The position numbers and the translations under genes are program-made. 64,000 bases of DNA from Ornithinimicrobium sp. CNJ-824. Lineage in GTDB: Bacteria > Actinomycetota > Actinomycetes > Actinomycetales > Dermatophilaceae. The stretch lies in NCBI RefSeq assembly GCF_001942405.1, contig NZ_MKKA01000060.1, forward strand, positions 96,605 through 160,604, given 5' to 3'. The notes beneath the pieces were generated by a model. The model was not told where the DNA came from and made no database searches. It worked only from the letters and a program-made list of their open reading frames with translations. Positions within the stretch are counted from its first letter, which is position 1; each line of letters begins with the position of its first letter. Positions 1 through 15,310 of the stretch are shown in pieces.

Positions 1-954
1 GGGCATGATCTCCAGCTGGGTCACCGACCGGGCCCCGTGCCGGTGGGCCGTGCCGAGGCAGTCGGCCCCGGTGTCGCCGCCGCCGATGATGACCACGTCC
101 TTGCCGGCGGCGTCGATGCCCCGGTCCGCGCCGAGGGCCTCCCTGTTGGCCGGCACGAGGTACTCCATGGCCACGTGGACCCCGTCGAGGTCCGCGCCCG
201 GCACCTCGAGCCGGCGGGGCACCGTCGACCCGGTGGCCAGGACCACCGCGTCGAACCGCTCGCGCAGCTCGTCCAGGCTCACGTCGTCGGGCCCGTCGCC
301 GCCGACGGTGACCCCGGTGACGAAGCGCACGCCCTCGCCGCGCAGCTGCACCAACCGCCGGTCCAGGACCGACTTCTCCATCTTGAACTCCGGGATGCCG
401 TAGCGCAGCAGCCCCCCGACGGCGTCGGACCGCTCGTAGACCACCACGGTGTGCCCGGCCCGCCCCAGCTGCTGGGCCGCGGCGAGGCCGGCCGGCCCGG
501 ACCCGACGACGGCCACCGTGCGGCCGCTGAGCCACTCGGGCTCCTGGGGTCGGACCCGCCCGTTGGAGAAGGCCCGGTCGATGATCGAGACCTCGATCTG
601 CTTGATCGTCACCGGTGGCTGGTTGATCCCCAGCACGCAGGCCGTCTCGCAGGGCGCCGGGCAGAGGCGCCCGGTGAACTCCGGGAAGTTGTTCGTCGCG
701 TGCAGACGCTCGATCGCGTCGGCGAAGTTCCCGCGCCGGGTGTGGTCGTTCCACTCCGGGATGAGGTTGCCCAGCGGGCAGCCGGCGTGGCAGAACGGGA
801 TGCCGCAGTCCATGCACCGGGACGCCTGCCGCTGCAGCACCCCGGTCTCCTGCTGGCCGTGGACCTCCTTCCAGTCCTGGATGCGGACCGGGACGGGACG
901 GCTGGGCCGGTTCTCCCGCTCGCGGTGGGTCAGGAAGCCGTGCGGGTCAGCCAT
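1..954 (-). CDS. gltD: glutamate synthase small subunit, 3' end outside window
   Basis: NADPH-dependent flavoprotein subunit of glutamate synthase; it passes electrons to the large subunit for conversion of 2-oxoglutarate plus glutamine to two glutamates. 318 codons are present and the C-terminus lies beyond base 1. The N-terminal part carries the two cysteine clusters of the 4Fe-4S domain ([14 protein letters not shown] and CPAPCETAC), followed by an FAD Rossmann motif ([12 protein letters not shown]) and a nucleotide-binding motif ([10 protein letters not shown]). The ATG overlaps the gltB stop by 8 bases, so the two subunits are translationally coupled. The break at the window edge is the only incompleteness seen. 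Confidence 0.95.
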   Translation of the reverse strand, partial: MADPHGFLTHRERENRPSRPVPVRIQDWKEVHGQQETGVLQRQASRCMDCGIPFCHAGCPLGNLIPEWNDHTRRGNFADAIERLHATNNFPEFTGRLCPAPCETACVLGINQPPVTIKQIEVSIIDRAFSNGRVRPQEPEWLSGRTVAVVGSGPAGLAAAQQLGRAGHTVVVYERSDAVGGLLRYGIPEFKMEKSVLDRRLVQLRGEGVRFVTGVTVGGDGPDDVSLDELRERFDAVVLATGSTVPRRLEVPGADLDGVHVAMEYLVPANREALGADRGIDAAGKDVVIIGGGDTGADCLGTAHRHGARSVTQLEIMP

Positions 955-3900
955 GCGAGTCCTCCAGGATGAGCTGCCAGGCGTGGGGGCCGTCGGGGTC
1001 GTCGCCGCGGGCCTCGACCTCGCGGCGGATGTTGAGCACGCTGGCGTACTGACGGGGGGTGACGACGGTGATCCGCGAGGCCCAGCCGTCGTCGGCGAGC
1101 AGCGCCGCGGCGACGGGGCTGCCGGTGAGGTCGAGGTGCTCCTCGACGAGGGCGCGCACCTCGGCGAGGTGGTCCGTGTCCGGCAACGGGGTCAGGTGCA
1201 GGTCGCCCTGCGCCATCGCCAGCGGGTTCATCCGCGCCGGGTCCAGGTCCAGCACGTATGCCGTGCCGCCGGACATGCCCGCACCCACGTTCCGGCCGGT
1301 GGGGCCCAGGACGAGGGCACGGCCGCCGGTCATGTACTCCAGGGCGTGGTCGCCCACGCCCTCCACGACCGCCGTCGCGCCGGAGTTGCGCACGCAGAAG
1401 CGTTCGCCCACGACACCGCGGACGTTGACCTGCCCGGACGTGGCCCCGTAGCAGAGCACGTTGCCGGCCACGACCTGCCCGGTGGTGCCGGGGACCACGT
1501 CGGCCGGAGGTGGTGCCCCCTCGTGCGGGCGGACCACGATCCGCCCGCCGGAGAGCCCCTTGCCGACGAAGTCGTTGGTGTCTCCCTCCAGCCGCAGGGT
1601 GATCCCACGCGGGAGGAAGGCCCCGAGGGACTGGCCGGCGGAACCGGTCAGGGTCAGCTCCACGGTGCCGTCCGGCAGCCCGTCGGGGCCGGCGGTCCTG
1701 GTGACGTGGTGGCCCAGGAGGGTGCCGACCGTCCGGTTGACGTTGGTCACCGGGAAGGAGGCCCGCACCGGGGTGCCGTCCGCGAGGGCCGGAGCCGCGG
1801 CCTCGACGAAGCGGTTGTCCAGCGCGGCGTCCAGCCCGTGGTCCTGGGTGGTCGTGCACCGGCGGGCGGCACCCTCCGGGAGCTCGACGCCGTGCAGGAC
1901 CGGTCCGAGGTCCAGCCCGGACGCCTTCCAGTGGTCGACCGCGGCGGACGTGTCGAGCAGGTCGCTGCGTCCGACCACCTCGTCCAGGCTGCGGTAGCCC
2001 AGGGAGGCGAGCAGCTCGCGCACCTGCTCGGCGACGAACTCGAAGAAGGTGATGACGTGCTCGGCCCGGCCGGTGTAGCGGGCCCGCAGCTCGGGGTTCT
2101 GCGTCGCGATGCCGACCGGGCAGGTGTCCAGGTGGCAGACCCGCATCATGACGCAGCCGGAGACCACGAGCGGAGCCGTGGCGAAGCCGAACTCCTCGGC
2201 GCCGAGCAGCGCCGCCACGAGCACGTCGCGACCGGTCTTGAGCTGCCCGTCGCACTGCACGACGATGCGGTCGCGCAGGCCGTTGAGCAGCAGGGTCTGC
2301 TGGGTCTCGGCCAGGCCCAGCTCCCACGGGGTCCCCGCGTGCTTGAGCGAGGTGAGCGGGCTGGCGCCGGTGCCGCCGTCGTGACCGGAGACCAGCACCA
2401 CGTCGGCCTTGGCCTTGGCCACCCCGGCGGCGACCGTCCCGACCCCCACCTGGCTGACCAGCTTGACGTGGATCCGCGCCTGCGGGTTGGCGTTCTTGAG
2501 GTCGTGGATCAGCTGCTTGAGGTCCTCGATGGAGTAGATGTCGTGGTGCGGCGGCGGGGAGATCAGGCCGACCCCGGGGGTGGAGTGCCGGGTGCGCGCC
2601 ACCCAGGGGTAGACCTTGCCCGGGGGCAGCTGGCCGCCCTCGCCCGGCTTGGCGCCCTGCGCCATCTTGATCTGGATGTCGTCGGCGTGGACGAGATAGG
2701 CGGACGTGACGCCGAAGCGTCCCGAGGCGACCTGCTTCACGGCCGAGCGGCGTTCCGGGTCGAGCAGGCGGTCCACGTCCTCCCCGCCCTCGCCGGTGTT
2801 GGACTTCCCGCCCAGCCGGTTCATCGCGACCGCGAGGGTCTCGTGCGCCTCCTGGGAGATCGACCCGTAGCTCATCGCCCCGGTCGCGAACCGCCGCACG
2901 ATCGAGCCGACCGGCTCGACCTCCTCCAGCGGCACCGGTTCGCGGTCGGGGACGAGCCGGAACAGGCCGCGCAGCGTCATGAGGTGCTCGGACTGGTCGT
3001 CGACGAGGTCGGAGTAGCGGCGGAAGACGTCGTAGCGCCCCTCCCGGGTGGCGTGCTGCAGCCGGAAGACCGACTCGGGGTTGAACAGGTGCGGCGGGCC
3101 CTCCCGCCGCCACTGGTACTCACCGCCCACCTCCAGCGCCCGGTGCGGGCTGATGCCGGAGAGGGGGTATGCCGTCGCGTGCCGGCGCTGCACCTCCTCG
3201 GCGATCACGTCGAGCCCGACGCCGTCGATCTGGCTGGTGGTGCCGGTGAACCAGCGGCCGACGAGCGCGCGGGAGAGGCCCACCGCCTCGAAGGTCTGGG
3301 CACCGCGGTAGGAGGCGATCGTCGAGATGCCCATCTTGGACATCACCTTCAGCACGCCCTTGCCGAGGGCCTTGATGAGGTGGCGGATGGCCACCTCGGG
3401 GTCGAGCCCGTCCAGCTGCTCGCCGGCGGCGCACAGCTGTTCCACCGACTCCATCGCCAGGTAGGGGTTGACGGCCGCGGCGCCGTAGGCGACGAGCAGC
3501 GCCACGTGGTGCACCTCGCGGACGTCGCCCGCCTCGACCACCAGCCCGACCCGGGTCCGGGTGTTCTGCCGGACGAGGTGGTGGTGCACGGCGCTGGTGA
3601 GCAGCAGGGAGGGGATGGGGGCGTGCTCGCGGTCGCTGTGCCGGTCCGAGAGGACCACGAAGAAGGCGCCTCCCGCGACCGCCTCGTCGACCTCGCGGCA
3701 GATCTCCTCCAGGCGCTGCTCCAGGGCCGCGGCGCCGTCGTCGACGCGGTAGAGCCCGCGGACGACGACCGCGCCCAGCTCGGGATGGTCCTCGAGGTCG
3801 ATGCGTCGCAGCTTGGCCAGCTGGTCGTTGTCGATGACCGGGAAGTCGAGGACCACCTGGCGGGCGTGCTCGGGGGTCTCGTCGAGGAGGTTCGGCTCCG

Positions 3901-5539
3901 GCCCGGTGGAGCTGGCCAGCGAGGTGACGATCTCCTCCCGGATGGCGTCCAGCGGCGGGTTGGTGACCTGGGCGAACGCCTCGACGAAGTAGTCGAAGAG
4001 CAGGCGTGGCCGGTCGGACAGGACGGCGACCGGGGTGTCGGTGCCCATCGCACCCAGCGGCTCACCTCCCGATTGGGCCATCGGCGCCAGGATGACCCGC
4101 AGCTCCTCCTCGGTGTAGCCGAAGATCTGCTGACGGCGCGTCACCGAGGCGCCCGTGTGCCGCACGTGCACCTGCTCGGGCAGCTCGTCGAGCCGGACGA
4201 GGTTCTCCTCCAGCCAGCGTCCGTAGGGCTGCCGCGCCGCGAGCTCCCTCTTCACCTCGCGGTCGTCCAGGACCCGGCCCTGGGCCAGGTCGACGAGGAA
4301 CATCCGGCCCGGCGCGACCCGGCCCCGGGCCACGACCCGCTCCGGGGGGACGGGCAGCAGGCCGGTCTCCGAGCCGAGCACGACCAGCCCGTCGTCGGTG
4401 ACCCACCAGCGTGAGGGTCGTAGGCCGTTGCGGTCGAGGACGGCACCCACGAGCGTCCCGTCGGTGAAGACGAGGTTGGCCGGGCCGTCCCAGGGCTCCA
4501 TGAGCATGGAGTGGTACTCGTAGAACGCGCGCACGTCCGGGTCCATCGTGGCGTCGTTCTCCCACGCCTCGGGGACCATCATGAGGACCGCGTGCGGCAA
4601 CGACCGCCCGCCCAGGTGCAGCAGCTCGAGCACCTCGTCGAAGGTCGCCGAGTCGCTGGCGCCGGGCGTGCACACGGGCATCGCCTGCGACAGGTCGCCG
4701 GGGAACAGGTCGCTGGCCAGGGCGGACTGGCGTGCGTTCATCCAGTTGCGGTTGCCCTTGACGGTGTTGATCTCCCCGTTGTGCGCGACGACCCGGTAGG
4801 GGTGCGCCAGCGGCCACGAGGGGAAGGTGTTGGTGGAGAAGCGGGAGTGGACCACCGCGAGCGCGCTGGCGAACCGGTCGTCGGTCAGGTCGGGGAAGTA
4901 GCGCGGGAGCTGGTCGGTGGTCAGCATCCCCTTGTAGGTCATCGTCCGGGAGGACAGCGACACCGGGTAGGCGGTGGTGGTCCGCTCGATGCGCTTGCGC
5001 AGCAGCCAGGCCCGGCGTTCCAGGGGGAGCCCCGACTCCCGGACGCCCGCCGCGTCGGGCGGTGCGGCGACGACGAGCTGACGCATCACCGGCATGACCG
5101 CCCGGGCCGTCGGCCCGACGATCTCGGGCACGACCGGGACGTCCCGCCAGGCCAGCACCTCCAGGCCGGCGTCCTCCACGAGGCGCTCCACCTGCTCCTG
5201 GACCTGCCCGTCGCTGCCGTCCGCGGGCAGGAAGAGGATGCCGGCGGCATACTCCCCCCGGGACGGGAGCTCGACGTCCAGGACCGCCCGGAGGAAGGCG
5301 TCGGGCACCTGGACGAGGATGCCCGCACCGTCGCCGGTGTCCGGCTCGGCGCCCACGGCCCCGCGGTGGTCCAGGTTGTGCAGTGCCGTCAGCCCGTGCG
5401 CCACCACGTCGTGCCGGGGTTCGTCGTCGAGGGCGGCGACGAAGGCCACGCCGCAGGCGTCGTGCTCGAAGGCGGGGTCGTACAGCCCCTGCGCGGGGGG
5501 CCCCTGGTAGGGACGCGGGACGGGCACGGGGACGGTCAT
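947..5539 (-). CDS. gltB: glutamate synthase large subunit
   Basis: 1530-residue ferredoxin/NADPH-type glutamate synthase large chain. Start chosen at the ATG giving MTVPVPVP rather than the upstream ATG at 5596, because it leaves a short propeptide before the class II amidotransferase nucleophile Cys29 (HDACGVAF). Order: glutaminase domain, central domain, FMN-binding synthase domain ([25 protein letters not shown]), the CX5CX4C 3Fe-4S motif ([12 protein letters not shown]) and a C-terminal beta-helix GXGXG domain. The reading frame is intact over 4.6 kb, which stands out given the many breaks elsewhere. It is first in a gltBD operon divergent from uvrA. Confidence 0.97.
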   Translation of the reverse strand: MTVPVPVPRPYQGPPAQGLYDPAFEHDACGVAFVAALDDEPRHDVVAHGLTALHNLDHRGAVGAEPDTGDGAGILVQVPDAFLRAVLDVELPSRGEYAAGILFLPADGSDGQVQEQVERLVEDAGLEVLAWRDVPVVPEIVGPTARAVMPVMRQLVVAAPPDAAGVRESGLPLERRAWLLRKRIERTTTAYPVSLSSRTMTYKGMLTTDQLPRYFPDLTDDRFASALAVVHSRFSTNTFPSWPLAHPYRVVAHNGEINTVKGNRNWMNARQSALASDLFPGDLSQAMPVCTPGASDSATFDEVLELLHLGGRSLPHAVLMMVPEAWENDATMDPDVRAFYEYHSMLMEPWDGPANLVFTDGTLVGAVLDRNGLRPSRWWVTDDGLVVLGSETGLLPVPPERVVARGRVAPGRMFLVDLAQGRVLDDREVKRELAARQPYGRWLEENLVRLDELPEQVHVRHTGASVTRRQQIFGYTEEELRVILAPMAQSGGEPLGAMGTDTPVAVLSDRPRLLFDYFVEAFAQVTNPPLDAIREEIVTSLASSTGPEPNLLDETPEHARQVVLDFPVIDNDQLAKLRRIDLEDHPELGAVVVRGLYRVDDGAAALEQRLEEICREVDEAVAGGAFFVVLSDRHSDREHAPIPSLLLTSAVHHHLVRQNTRTRVGLVVEAGDVREVHHVALLVAYGAAAVNPYLAMESVEQLCAAGEQLDGLDPEVAIRHLIKALGKGVLKVMSKMGISTIASYRGAQTFEAVGLSRALVGRWFTGTTSQIDGVGLDVIAEEVQRRHATAYPLSGISPHRALEVGGEYQWRREGPPHLFNPESVFRLQHATREGRYDVFRRYSDLVDDQSEHLMTLRGLFRLVPDREPVPLEEVEPVGSIVRRFATGAMSYGSISQEAHETLAVAMNRLGGKSNTGEGGEDVDRLLDPERRSAVKQVASGRFGVTSAYLVHADDIQIKMAQGAKPGEGGQLPPGKVYPWVARTRHSTPGVGLISPPPHHDIYSIEDLKQLIHDLKNANPQARIHVKLVSQVGVGTVAAGVAKAKADVVLVSGHDGGTGASPLTSLKHAGTPWELGLAETQQTLLLNGLRDRIVVQCDGQLKTGRDVLVAALLGAEEFGFATAPLVVSGCVMMRVCHLDTCPVGIATQNPELRARYTGRAEHVITFFEFVAEQVRELLASLGYRSLDEVVGRSDLLDTSAAVDHWKASGLDLGPVLHGVELPEGAARRCTTTQDHGLDAALDNRFVEAAAPALADGTPVRASFPVTNVNRTVGTLLGHHVTRTAGPDGLPDGTVELTLTGSAGQSLGAFLPRGITLRLEGDTNDFVGKGLSGGRIVVRPHEGAPPPADVVPGTTGQVVAGNVLCYGATSGQVNVRGVVGERFCVRNSGATAVVEGVGDHALEYMTGGRALVLGPTGRNVGAGMSGGTAYVLDLDPARMNPLAMAQGDLHLTPLPDTDHLAEVRALVEEHLDLTGSPVAAALLADDGWASRITVVTPRQYASVLNIRREVEARGDDPDGPHAWQLILEDSHG

Positions 5540-5682
5540 GGGTCGGCCCTCTCGTCGGGCGCCGGGCGGCGCGGGGTGGAACGCCCGGGGCGACACCGGC
5601 CCGCGCGAGGAGTGGGGGAAGCATACCTATGCAGTGGGGTGCATCACTACCCTTCGGGCTCGGGTGTGTCGGTGCGGAGACC

Positions 5683-5694
5683 TACAGTAGTGGG

Positions 5695-5697
<3 letters not shown>
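5683..5697 (+). promoter_or_regulatory. -10 box and leaderless start of uvrA
   Basis: TACAGT at 5683-5688 fits the actinobacterial TANNNT -10 consensus and lies 6 bases before the GTG at 5695, the spacing expected when transcription begins at the start codon. No Shine-Dalgarno sequence precedes the GTG. I found no GAAC-N4-GTTC LexA box between 5540 and 5695. Inferred from sequence only. Confidence 0.5.
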
Positions 5698-8724
<3,027 letters not shown>

Positions 8725-8738
8725 GGAGGAAGAACACC

Positions 8739-9191
8739 ATGACCTGCTCGTCCGGAGCCGTCCGCCCGCCCTGCGCCGCACCGGGCCGACGGACCGTCCT
8801 GCGGGCCGGCGGAGCCTCCGCCCTGCTGCTCGGGGCCGCCCCGCTGCTCACCGGCTGCTCGGGCGAGGACGAGGCCTCCCCGGCGGTCACCGAGGCCGAC
8901 GGGACCGTGCGGGTGCCGGCGGCCGACACCCCGGTGGGCGGCTCGACCTACTACCCCGACCCGAAGGTGATCGTCAGCCGGACGGCGGAGGGGGGCTACG
9001 TGGCCTTCGACGCCGTCTGCCCGCACCAGGGCTGCGCGACCTCGGAGCGGCGGGACGACCAGCTCGTCTGCCCGTGCCACGACAGCAGGTTCGACCCCGC
9101 CACGGGGGCGGTGCTGTCCGGTCCGGCGACGACCGGCCTGCGCACGCTGACCGTCGAGGTCGACGGGGAGGAACTGCTCGTCCGTGGCTGA
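8739..9191 (+). CDS. Rieske 2Fe-2S lipoprotein
   Basis: 150-residue exported iron-sulfur protein. The N-terminus combines a twin arginine ([12 protein letters not shown]) with a hydrophobic stretch and a lipobox (LLTGC), so Tat export with lipid anchoring is likely. The C-terminal half has the two Rieske ligand boxes CPHQGC and CPCHDS (2 Cys and 2 His). Such small Rieske proteins are often annotated ubiquinol-cytochrome c reductase iron-sulfur subunit, but no cytochrome bc genes are nearby, so the electron partner is unknown. It starts 14 bases after the uvrA stop with a GAGGAGGAAG ribosome site and its stop overlaps the uvrC GTG by 8 bases. Confidence 0.88.
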   Translation: MTCSSGAVRPPCAAPGRRTVLRAGGASALLLGAAPLLTGCSGEDEASPAVTEADGTVRVPAADTPVGGSTYYPDPKVIVSRTAEGGYVAFDAVCPHQGCATSERRDDQLVCPCHDSRFDPATGAVLSGPATTGLRTLTVEVDGEELLVRG

Positions 9192-11112
9192 CCCCGCGAC
9201 CTACCGACCGCGACCGGGGGAGATCCCCACCGAGCCCGGCGTCTACCGCTTCCGGGACGCCCACGGCCGGGTGATCTACGTCGGCAAGGCCCGCTCCCTG
9301 CGTTCCCGGTTGTCCTCCTACTTCCAGGACGTGCGGGCCCTGCACCCGCGGACTCGGCAGATGGTGACCACCGGCGCCAGCGTGGAGTGGACCGTCGTCC
9401 GCAACGAGGTCGAGGCCCTCCAGCTCGAGTACTCCTGGATCAAGGAGTACGACCCGCGCTTCAACGTCAAGTACCGCGACGACAAGTCCTACCCGTACCT
9501 GGCCGTGACCATGGGGGAGGAGTTCCCCCGGGCCCAGGTGATGCGCGGACGCAAGCGCAGGGGGACCCGCTACTTCGGGCCCTACACCCACGCGTGGGCT
9601 ATCCGGGAGACGCTGGATACCCTGCTGCGCGTCTTCCCGGTCCGCACCTGCTCGGCCGGGGTGTTCCGGCGGGCGGAGCAGTCCGGGCGGCCCTGCCTGC
9701 TCGGCTACATCGACAAGTGCTCCGCCCCGTGCGTGGGGCGCGTCAGCCCGGAGGAGCACCGCCAGATCGCGGAGGACTTCTGCGACTTCATGGCCGGTGA
9801 CAGCGCCCGGTTCGTGCGTCGGCTCGAGGACCGGATGCGCGCCGCCTCCCAGGAGCTCGACTTCGAGACGGCGGCCCGGCTCCGGGACGACGTCGGGGCG
9901 TTGCGGCGGGCGCTGGAGCGTTCGGCCGTGGTCCTGCCCGACGCCACCGACGCCGACGTCTTCGGGCTGGCCGACGACGAGCTCGAGGTGGCCGTGCAGG
10001 TCTTCCACGTCCGCGGGGGCCGCATCCGGGGCCAGCGGGGATGGGTGAGCGAGAAGGGTGCCGAGGACATGGGCTCGATCGTCGAGCACCTGCTCCAGCA
10101 GGTCTACGGACCCGAGCAGGGCGAGGACGTGCCCCGCGAGGTGCTCGTGCCGGTGCTGCCCACCGATCCGGAGGACATGGAGGCGTGGCTCACGGACCGC
10201 CGGGGTGCGCGGGTCCGGGTGCGGGTGCCCCAACGGGGCGACAAGCGGACCCTCATGCAGACCGTGGCCCGCAACGCCGACCAGGCCCTGGCCCGGCACA
10301 AGGTGGCCCGGTCCGGCGACCTGACCCTGCGGTCCCAGGCCCTGCAGGAGCTGCAGGAGGCCCTGGAGCTGCCCGAGGCGCCGCTGCGCATCGAGTCCTT
10401 CGACATCAGCCACGTCCAGGGCAGCGACGTGGTGGGGTCGATGGTCGTGTTCGAGGACGGGCTGGCCCGCAAGTCCGAGTACCGCCGGTTCGTCGTGCGG
10501 GGGGGCACCGGTGACGACACGGCCGCCATGCACGAGGTGCTCGGCCGGCGGTTCCGCCACCTGGCGGCCGGACCGGCCGTCCCGGCCGAGGGGGACCCGA
10601 CGGCCGACGAGGGGAGCCGCTCGAGCTTCCGGTACCCGCCCAACCTCGTCGTCGTCGACGGGGGCCGCCCGCAGGTGGAGGCAGCCCGCGCGGCCCTGGC
10701 CGCCGTCGGCGTGGACGACCTGCCCGTCATCGGCCTGGCCAAGCGGCTCGAGGAGGTGTGGCTCCCCGGCGAGGACCACCCCGTGGTCCTGCCCCGCACC
10801 AGCGAGGGGCTCTACCTGCTGCAGCGGGTCCGCGACGAGGCGCACCGGTTCGCCAACACCTTCCACCGGCAGCGACGCTCCCGGAGCATGACGAGCAGCC
10901 AGCTGGACGGGATCCCGGGCCTGGGCAAGGCGCGGCAGCAGGCGCTGCTGGCCCGGTTCGGCTCGGTCAAGGCCCTGCGGCGGGCCGAGGAGGAGGACCT
11001 GCTCCAGGTCCCCGGGATCGGTCCGGCCGTGGCCCGGGCGGTGCTGGAACGGCTGCGGGACGGCGAGCCGGGCCTGGCGGTTAACCTGAGCACAGGCGAG
11101 GTGCTCGACTGA
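9184..11112 (+). CDS. uvrC: excinuclease ABC subunit C
   Basis: 642-residue dual-incision nuclease of nucleotide excision repair. N-terminal GIY-YIG domain ([18 protein letters not shown]), a central UvrB-binding UVR segment (about residues 205-240, [13 protein letters not shown]), a C-terminal RNase H-like domain with the DISHVQG motif, and tandem helix-hairpin-helix motifs at the end ([25 protein letters not shown]). Translation starts at GTG 9184 inside the preceding Rieske gene. The frame is intact. It is the first member of the conserved actinobacterial uvrC-rapZ-yvcK-whiA run. Confidence 0.97.
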   Translation: MADPATYRPRPGEIPTEPGVYRFRDAHGRVIYVGKARSLRSRLSSYFQDVRALHPRTRQMVTTGASVEWTVVRNEVEALQLEYSWIKEYDPRFNVKYRDDKSYPYLAVTMGEEFPRAQVMRGRKRRGTRYFGPYTHAWAIRETLDTLLRVFPVRTCSAGVFRRAEQSGRPCLLGYIDKCSAPCVGRVSPEEHRQIAEDFCDFMAGDSARFVRRLEDRMRAASQELDFETAARLRDDVGALRRALERSAVVLPDATDADVFGLADDELEVAVQVFHVRGGRIRGQRGWVSEKGAEDMGSIVEHLLQQVYGPEQGEDVPREVLVPVLPTDPEDMEAWLTDRRGARVRVRVPQRGDKRTLMQTVARNADQALARHKVARSGDLTLRSQALQELQEALELPEAPLRIESFDISHVQGSDVVGSMVVFEDGLARKSEYRRFVVRGGTGDDTAAMHEVLGRRFRHLAAGPAVPAEGDPTADEGSRSSFRYPPNLVVVDGGRPQVEAARAALAAVGVDDLPVIGLAKRLEEVWLPGEDHPVVLPRTSEGLYLLQRVRDEAHRFANTFHRQRRSRSMTSSQLDGIPGLGKARQQALLARFGSVKALRRAEEEDLLQVPGIGPAVARAVLERLRDGEPGLAVNLSTGEVLD

Positions 11113-11149
11113 CCTGCCGGAGGCACACGACACGACGGACGAGGGCGCA

Positions 11150-12139
11150 GTGAATCCTGACCAGCGCACCGGGGCCGACCCGGGCACGGACCCCGCCACC
11201 GACGCCGCGGCCCCGGCGGGGGGCGAGACGCCCGGGGACGGTCCGGGGCCGGACCCGGACGGGCGCACCGGGCACCGGCACGACGTGGTCGTCGTCACCG
11301 GCATGTCGGGTGCCGGCCGGTCCACGGCGGCCGACGTGCTGGAGGACCGGGGCTGGTACGTCGTGGACAACCTGCCTCCCTCGATGATCCAGCACCTCAT
11401 GCGGACGACCGCCGACGACCCCCAACGCCAGAAGGTGGCCGCCGTCGTGGACGTCCGGAGCCGGGACTTCACCACCGAGCTGTCCCGGGCGCTGCGCGAG
11501 CTCGCCGAGGACGGCTGGCGCCCCCGGGTGGTCTTCGTCGACGCCTCCGACGAGGCCCTCGTGCGTCGTTTCGACGCCGTCCGACGCCCCCACCCCCTGC
11601 AGGGCGAGGGCCTCCTGCTGGACGGGATCCGGCGGGAGCGCCGCATGCTGGCGGACCTGCGCTCCAACGCCGACGTCGTCGTCGACACGACCAGCTACAA
11701 CGTCCACCAGCTCACCGCCAAGATCGACTCCCTCGTCAACGCCGACCAGCAGCTGCGGCTGCGGCTGGCCGTCATGTCCTTCGGGTTCAAGTACGGCATC
11801 CCCCTGGACGCCGACGTCGTCCTCGACCTGCGCTTCCTGCCCAACCCCTACTGGGACCCCCAGCTGCGGCCCTACACCGGCAAGGACGCCCCCGTGCGGT
11901 CCTACGTCCTGGGCCAGGAGCTGGCCGGCCGCTACCTGGACCACGCCGAGCAGCTGCTGCGCACCTCCGTCGAGGGCTACCTGGCCGAGGGCCGGCGCTA
12001 CGTCACCGTCGCGGTGGGCTGCACCGGCGGCAAGCACCGGTCGGTGGCCGTCTCCGAGGACCTCGCCCTGCGTCTGGGAGACCTGGAGGACCGCGGGGTG
12101 CAGCTGACCACCTTCCACCGTGACCTGGGGCGGGAGTGA
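11150..12139 (+). CDS. rapZ: RNase adapter / nucleotide-binding protein RapZ
   Basis: 329-residue P-loop protein of the RapZ/YvcJ family. The P-loop is GMSGAGRST near residue 48; the family signature around VVDNLPPSMI follows, and the C-terminal domain has the conserved GCTGGKHRSV motif. In E. coli RapZ adapts RNase E to small RNAs; in Gram-positives the relative hydrolyses nucleotides and its role is less clear. An acidic, proline-rich N-terminal tail of about 40 residues precedes the fold. GTG start 37 bases after uvrC; its stop overlaps the yvcK GTG by 4 bases. Confidence 0.93.
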   Translation: MNPDQRTGADPGTDPATDAAAPAGGETPGDGPGPDPDGRTGHRHDVVVVTGMSGAGRSTAADVLEDRGWYVVDNLPPSMIQHLMRTTADDPQRQKVAAVVDVRSRDFTTELSRALRELAEDGWRPRVVFVDASDEALVRRFDAVRRPHPLQGEGLLLDGIRRERRMLADLRSNADVVVDTTSYNVHQLTAKIDSLVNADQQLRLRLAVMSFGFKYGIPLDADVVLDLRFLPNPYWDPQLRPYTGKDAPVRSYVLGQELAGRYLDHAEQLLRTSVEGYLAEGRRYVTVAVGCTGGKHRSVAVSEDLALRLGDLEDRGVQLTTFHRDLGRE

Positions 12140-13095
12140 GGAGTCCGCGGGTCGTGGCCCTCGGCGGCGGGCACGGGCTGTCCGCCTCGCTGCAGGCGCT
12201 GCGGCACACCACCGAGGCCATCACGGCCGTGGTCACCGTCGCCGACGACGGGGGCTCGAGCGGACGTCTGCGGCAGCAGTTCGACATCCTGCCCCCGGGC
12301 GACCTGCGGATGGCGCTCGCGGCGTTGTGCGAGGACACCCAGTGGGGGCACCAGTGGTCGGCCGTGCTGCAGCACCGGTTCGGCGGGTACGGCGAGCTGG
12401 CCGGCCACCCCCTGGGCAACCTGCTCATCACCGCGCTGTGGGACCTGGTGCCGGGGGAGGAGGTCCGCGGCCTCGACCTCGTCGGACGGCTGCTCAACAC
12501 CCGCGGGCGGGTGCTGCCCATGTCCCTGCAGCCGTTGGACATCGAGGCGACCATGGGGGTGCCGGACGACCTCGGCCAGGAGGTGCTCGTCACCGTGCGC
12601 GGGCAGTCGCGCATCGCCAAGCACCCGGGGCGCGTGGACACGATCCGGCTGGTCCCGGAGGAGCCGGCGGCCTGCCCCGAGGCGCTGGAGTCGATCAAGC
12701 TGGCCGACGTCGTGGTGCTGGGGCCGGGCTCCTGGTTCACCTCGGTCATGCCGCACCTGCTCGTGCCCGACCTGCTGCAGGCGCTGCACAGCACCCCGGC
12801 CACGCGGGTGCTGACCCTCAACGTGAGCCTCACCGACGACGAGGCCGCCGGCTACACCGTGGCCGGCCACGTCGAGGCCATCCTCCAGCACGCGCCCGGC
12901 CTCACCTTCGACCACGTCATCGCCGACCCCCAGGTCGTGTCCACGGACGCCGAGCGGGCGGCCCTGGAGGATGCGGTGGCCCGGCTCGGGGCGCACCTCG
13001 TGGTGACCACCGTCGGCAAGATGCGCGCCCCCGGGGTGCACGACACCCTCCGGCTGGCCGCCGCGTACCGCGACGTGATGGCGAGCCTGCCATGA
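12136..13095 (+). CDS. yvcK: gluconeogenesis factor YvcK/CuvA family
   Basis: 319-residue member of the YvcK (UPF0052) family, related to the CofD fold and implicated in gluconeogenic growth, cell shape and, in mycobacteria, peptidoglycan homeostasis. The N-terminal glycine-rich loop [14 protein letters not shown] and a [14 protein letters not shown] segment are typical. GTG start in a GTGA overlap with rapZ. Placement between rapZ and whiA is the conserved order in actinobacteria and firmicutes. Intact frame. Confidence 0.93.
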   Translation: MRSPRVVALGGGHGLSASLQALRHTTEAITAVVTVADDGGSSGRLRQQFDILPPGDLRMALAALCEDTQWGHQWSAVLQHRFGGYGELAGHPLGNLLITALWDLVPGEEVRGLDLVGRLLNTRGRVLPMSLQPLDIEATMGVPDDLGQEVLVTVRGQSRIAKHPGRVDTIRLVPEEPAACPEALESIKLADVVVLGPGSWFTSVMPHLLVPDLLQALHSTPATRVLTLNVSLTDDEAAGYTVAGHVEAILQHAPGLTFDHVIADPQVVSTDAERAALEDAVARLGAHLVVTTVGKMRAPGVHDTLRLAAAYRDVMASLP

Positions 13096-13177
13096 CCCCC
13101 GCCGACGGGGTACCCTGCCGCACGCAGGTGGGGATCCTGCGCGCACGGTGCCAGGACCTACCAGGAGGATGAGGACT

Positions 13178-14157
13178 GTGGCGATGACCGCCAAGGTCAA
13201 GGACGAGCTGGCCAGGCTGCCCGTCACCCGGACGTGCTGCCGCAAGGCGGAGGTGTCCACGATGCTGCGGTTCGCCGGGGGGCTGCACATCGTCGGGGGA
13301 CGGATCGTCATCGAGGCCGAGCTCGACACCGCCCAGAGCGCCCGTCGGCTGCGCGCGTCCATGGCCGAGGTCTACGGCAGCAGCAGCGAGCTGGTCGTCA
13401 TGAGCCCCGGCGGGTTGCGCAAGCACACCCGGTATGTGGTGCGCGCCACCTCCGAGGGCGAGGTGCTGGCCCGCCAGACCGGGCTGATCGACCACCGGGG
13501 CCGTCCCGTGCGCGGTCTGCCGCCCCGGGTCGTGGGGGCCTCGGTGTGCGACGCGGAGGCGGCCTGGCGAGGTGCCTTCCTGGCCCACGGGTCGATCACC
13601 GAGCCGGGGCGGTCCACCGCCCTGGAGGTGACCTGCCCGGGCCCCGAGGCCGCCCTGGCGCTGGTCGGCGCCGCGCGCCGGCTCGGCATCCAGGCCAAGC
13701 GCGGGAGGTGCGGGGGGTGGACCGGGTCGTCATCCGCGACGGCGACGCCATCGGGGCGATGCTGACCCGGCTGGGGGCCCACGACGCGGTCCTGGCCTGG
13801 GAGGAACGGCGCATGCGCCGGGAGGTGCGGGCGACCGCCAACCGGCTGGCGAACTTCGACGACGCCAACCTGCGCCGCTCGGCGCGGGCGGCGGTGGCCG
13901 CGGGGGCACGCGTGGAGCGCGCCCTGGAGATCCTGGGTGAGCAGGTCCCCGAGCACCTGCGGGTCGCCGGGGAGCTGCGGCTGCAGCACAAGCAGGCCAG
14001 CCTCGAGGAGCTGGGCCAGCTGGCCGACCCGCCGATGACCAAGGATGCCGTCGCCGGCCGGATCCGCCGACTGCTGGCGATGGCCGACAAGCAGGCCGAG
14101 GAGCTGGGCATCGAGGGCACCGAGGCCAACCTCACCGCCGACATGCTGGACGACTGA
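13178..14157 (+). CDS. whiA: sporulation/cell division regulator WhiA (frame broken near 13699)
   Basis: WhiA is a LAGLIDADG-like plus helix-turn-helix transcription factor conserved across Gram-positives; in Streptomyces it acts with WhiB on division genes. GTG 13178 gives [11 protein letters not shown], the family start, 9 bases after AGGAGG. The frame runs to AAKLGIQAK-like sequence and then breaks: the remainder ([16 protein letters not shown] through the C-terminal helix-turn-helix and NLTADMLDD) is in the next frame. One extra G in AAGCGCGGGAGG at 13699 restores AAG GCG CGG GAG GTG and a 326-residue protein, the usual length. I read this as a missed base in the assembly. Confidence 0.9.
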
Positions 14158-14195
14158 CCGACCCCCCGGGACCTGCGCCGGCCCGCCTCCCTGCG

Positions 14196-15305
<1,110 letters not shown>

Positions 15306-15310
15306 GCGGC

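Noticed and set aside
449..4414. Very long open frame on the plus strand across gltB
   Set aside because: It is antisense to a fully conserved gltB with all catalytic motifs; at this GC content, third-position bias opens long antisense frames.
5540..5694. LexA/SOS box controlling uvrA
   Set aside because: No GAAC-N4-GTTC type palindrome found here, nor upstream of dinB.
13690..13730. Programmed frameshift in whiA
   Set aside because: No slippery heptamer or following structure stands out, and the same kind of one-base gap recurs in many unrelated genes, so a missed base is simpler.
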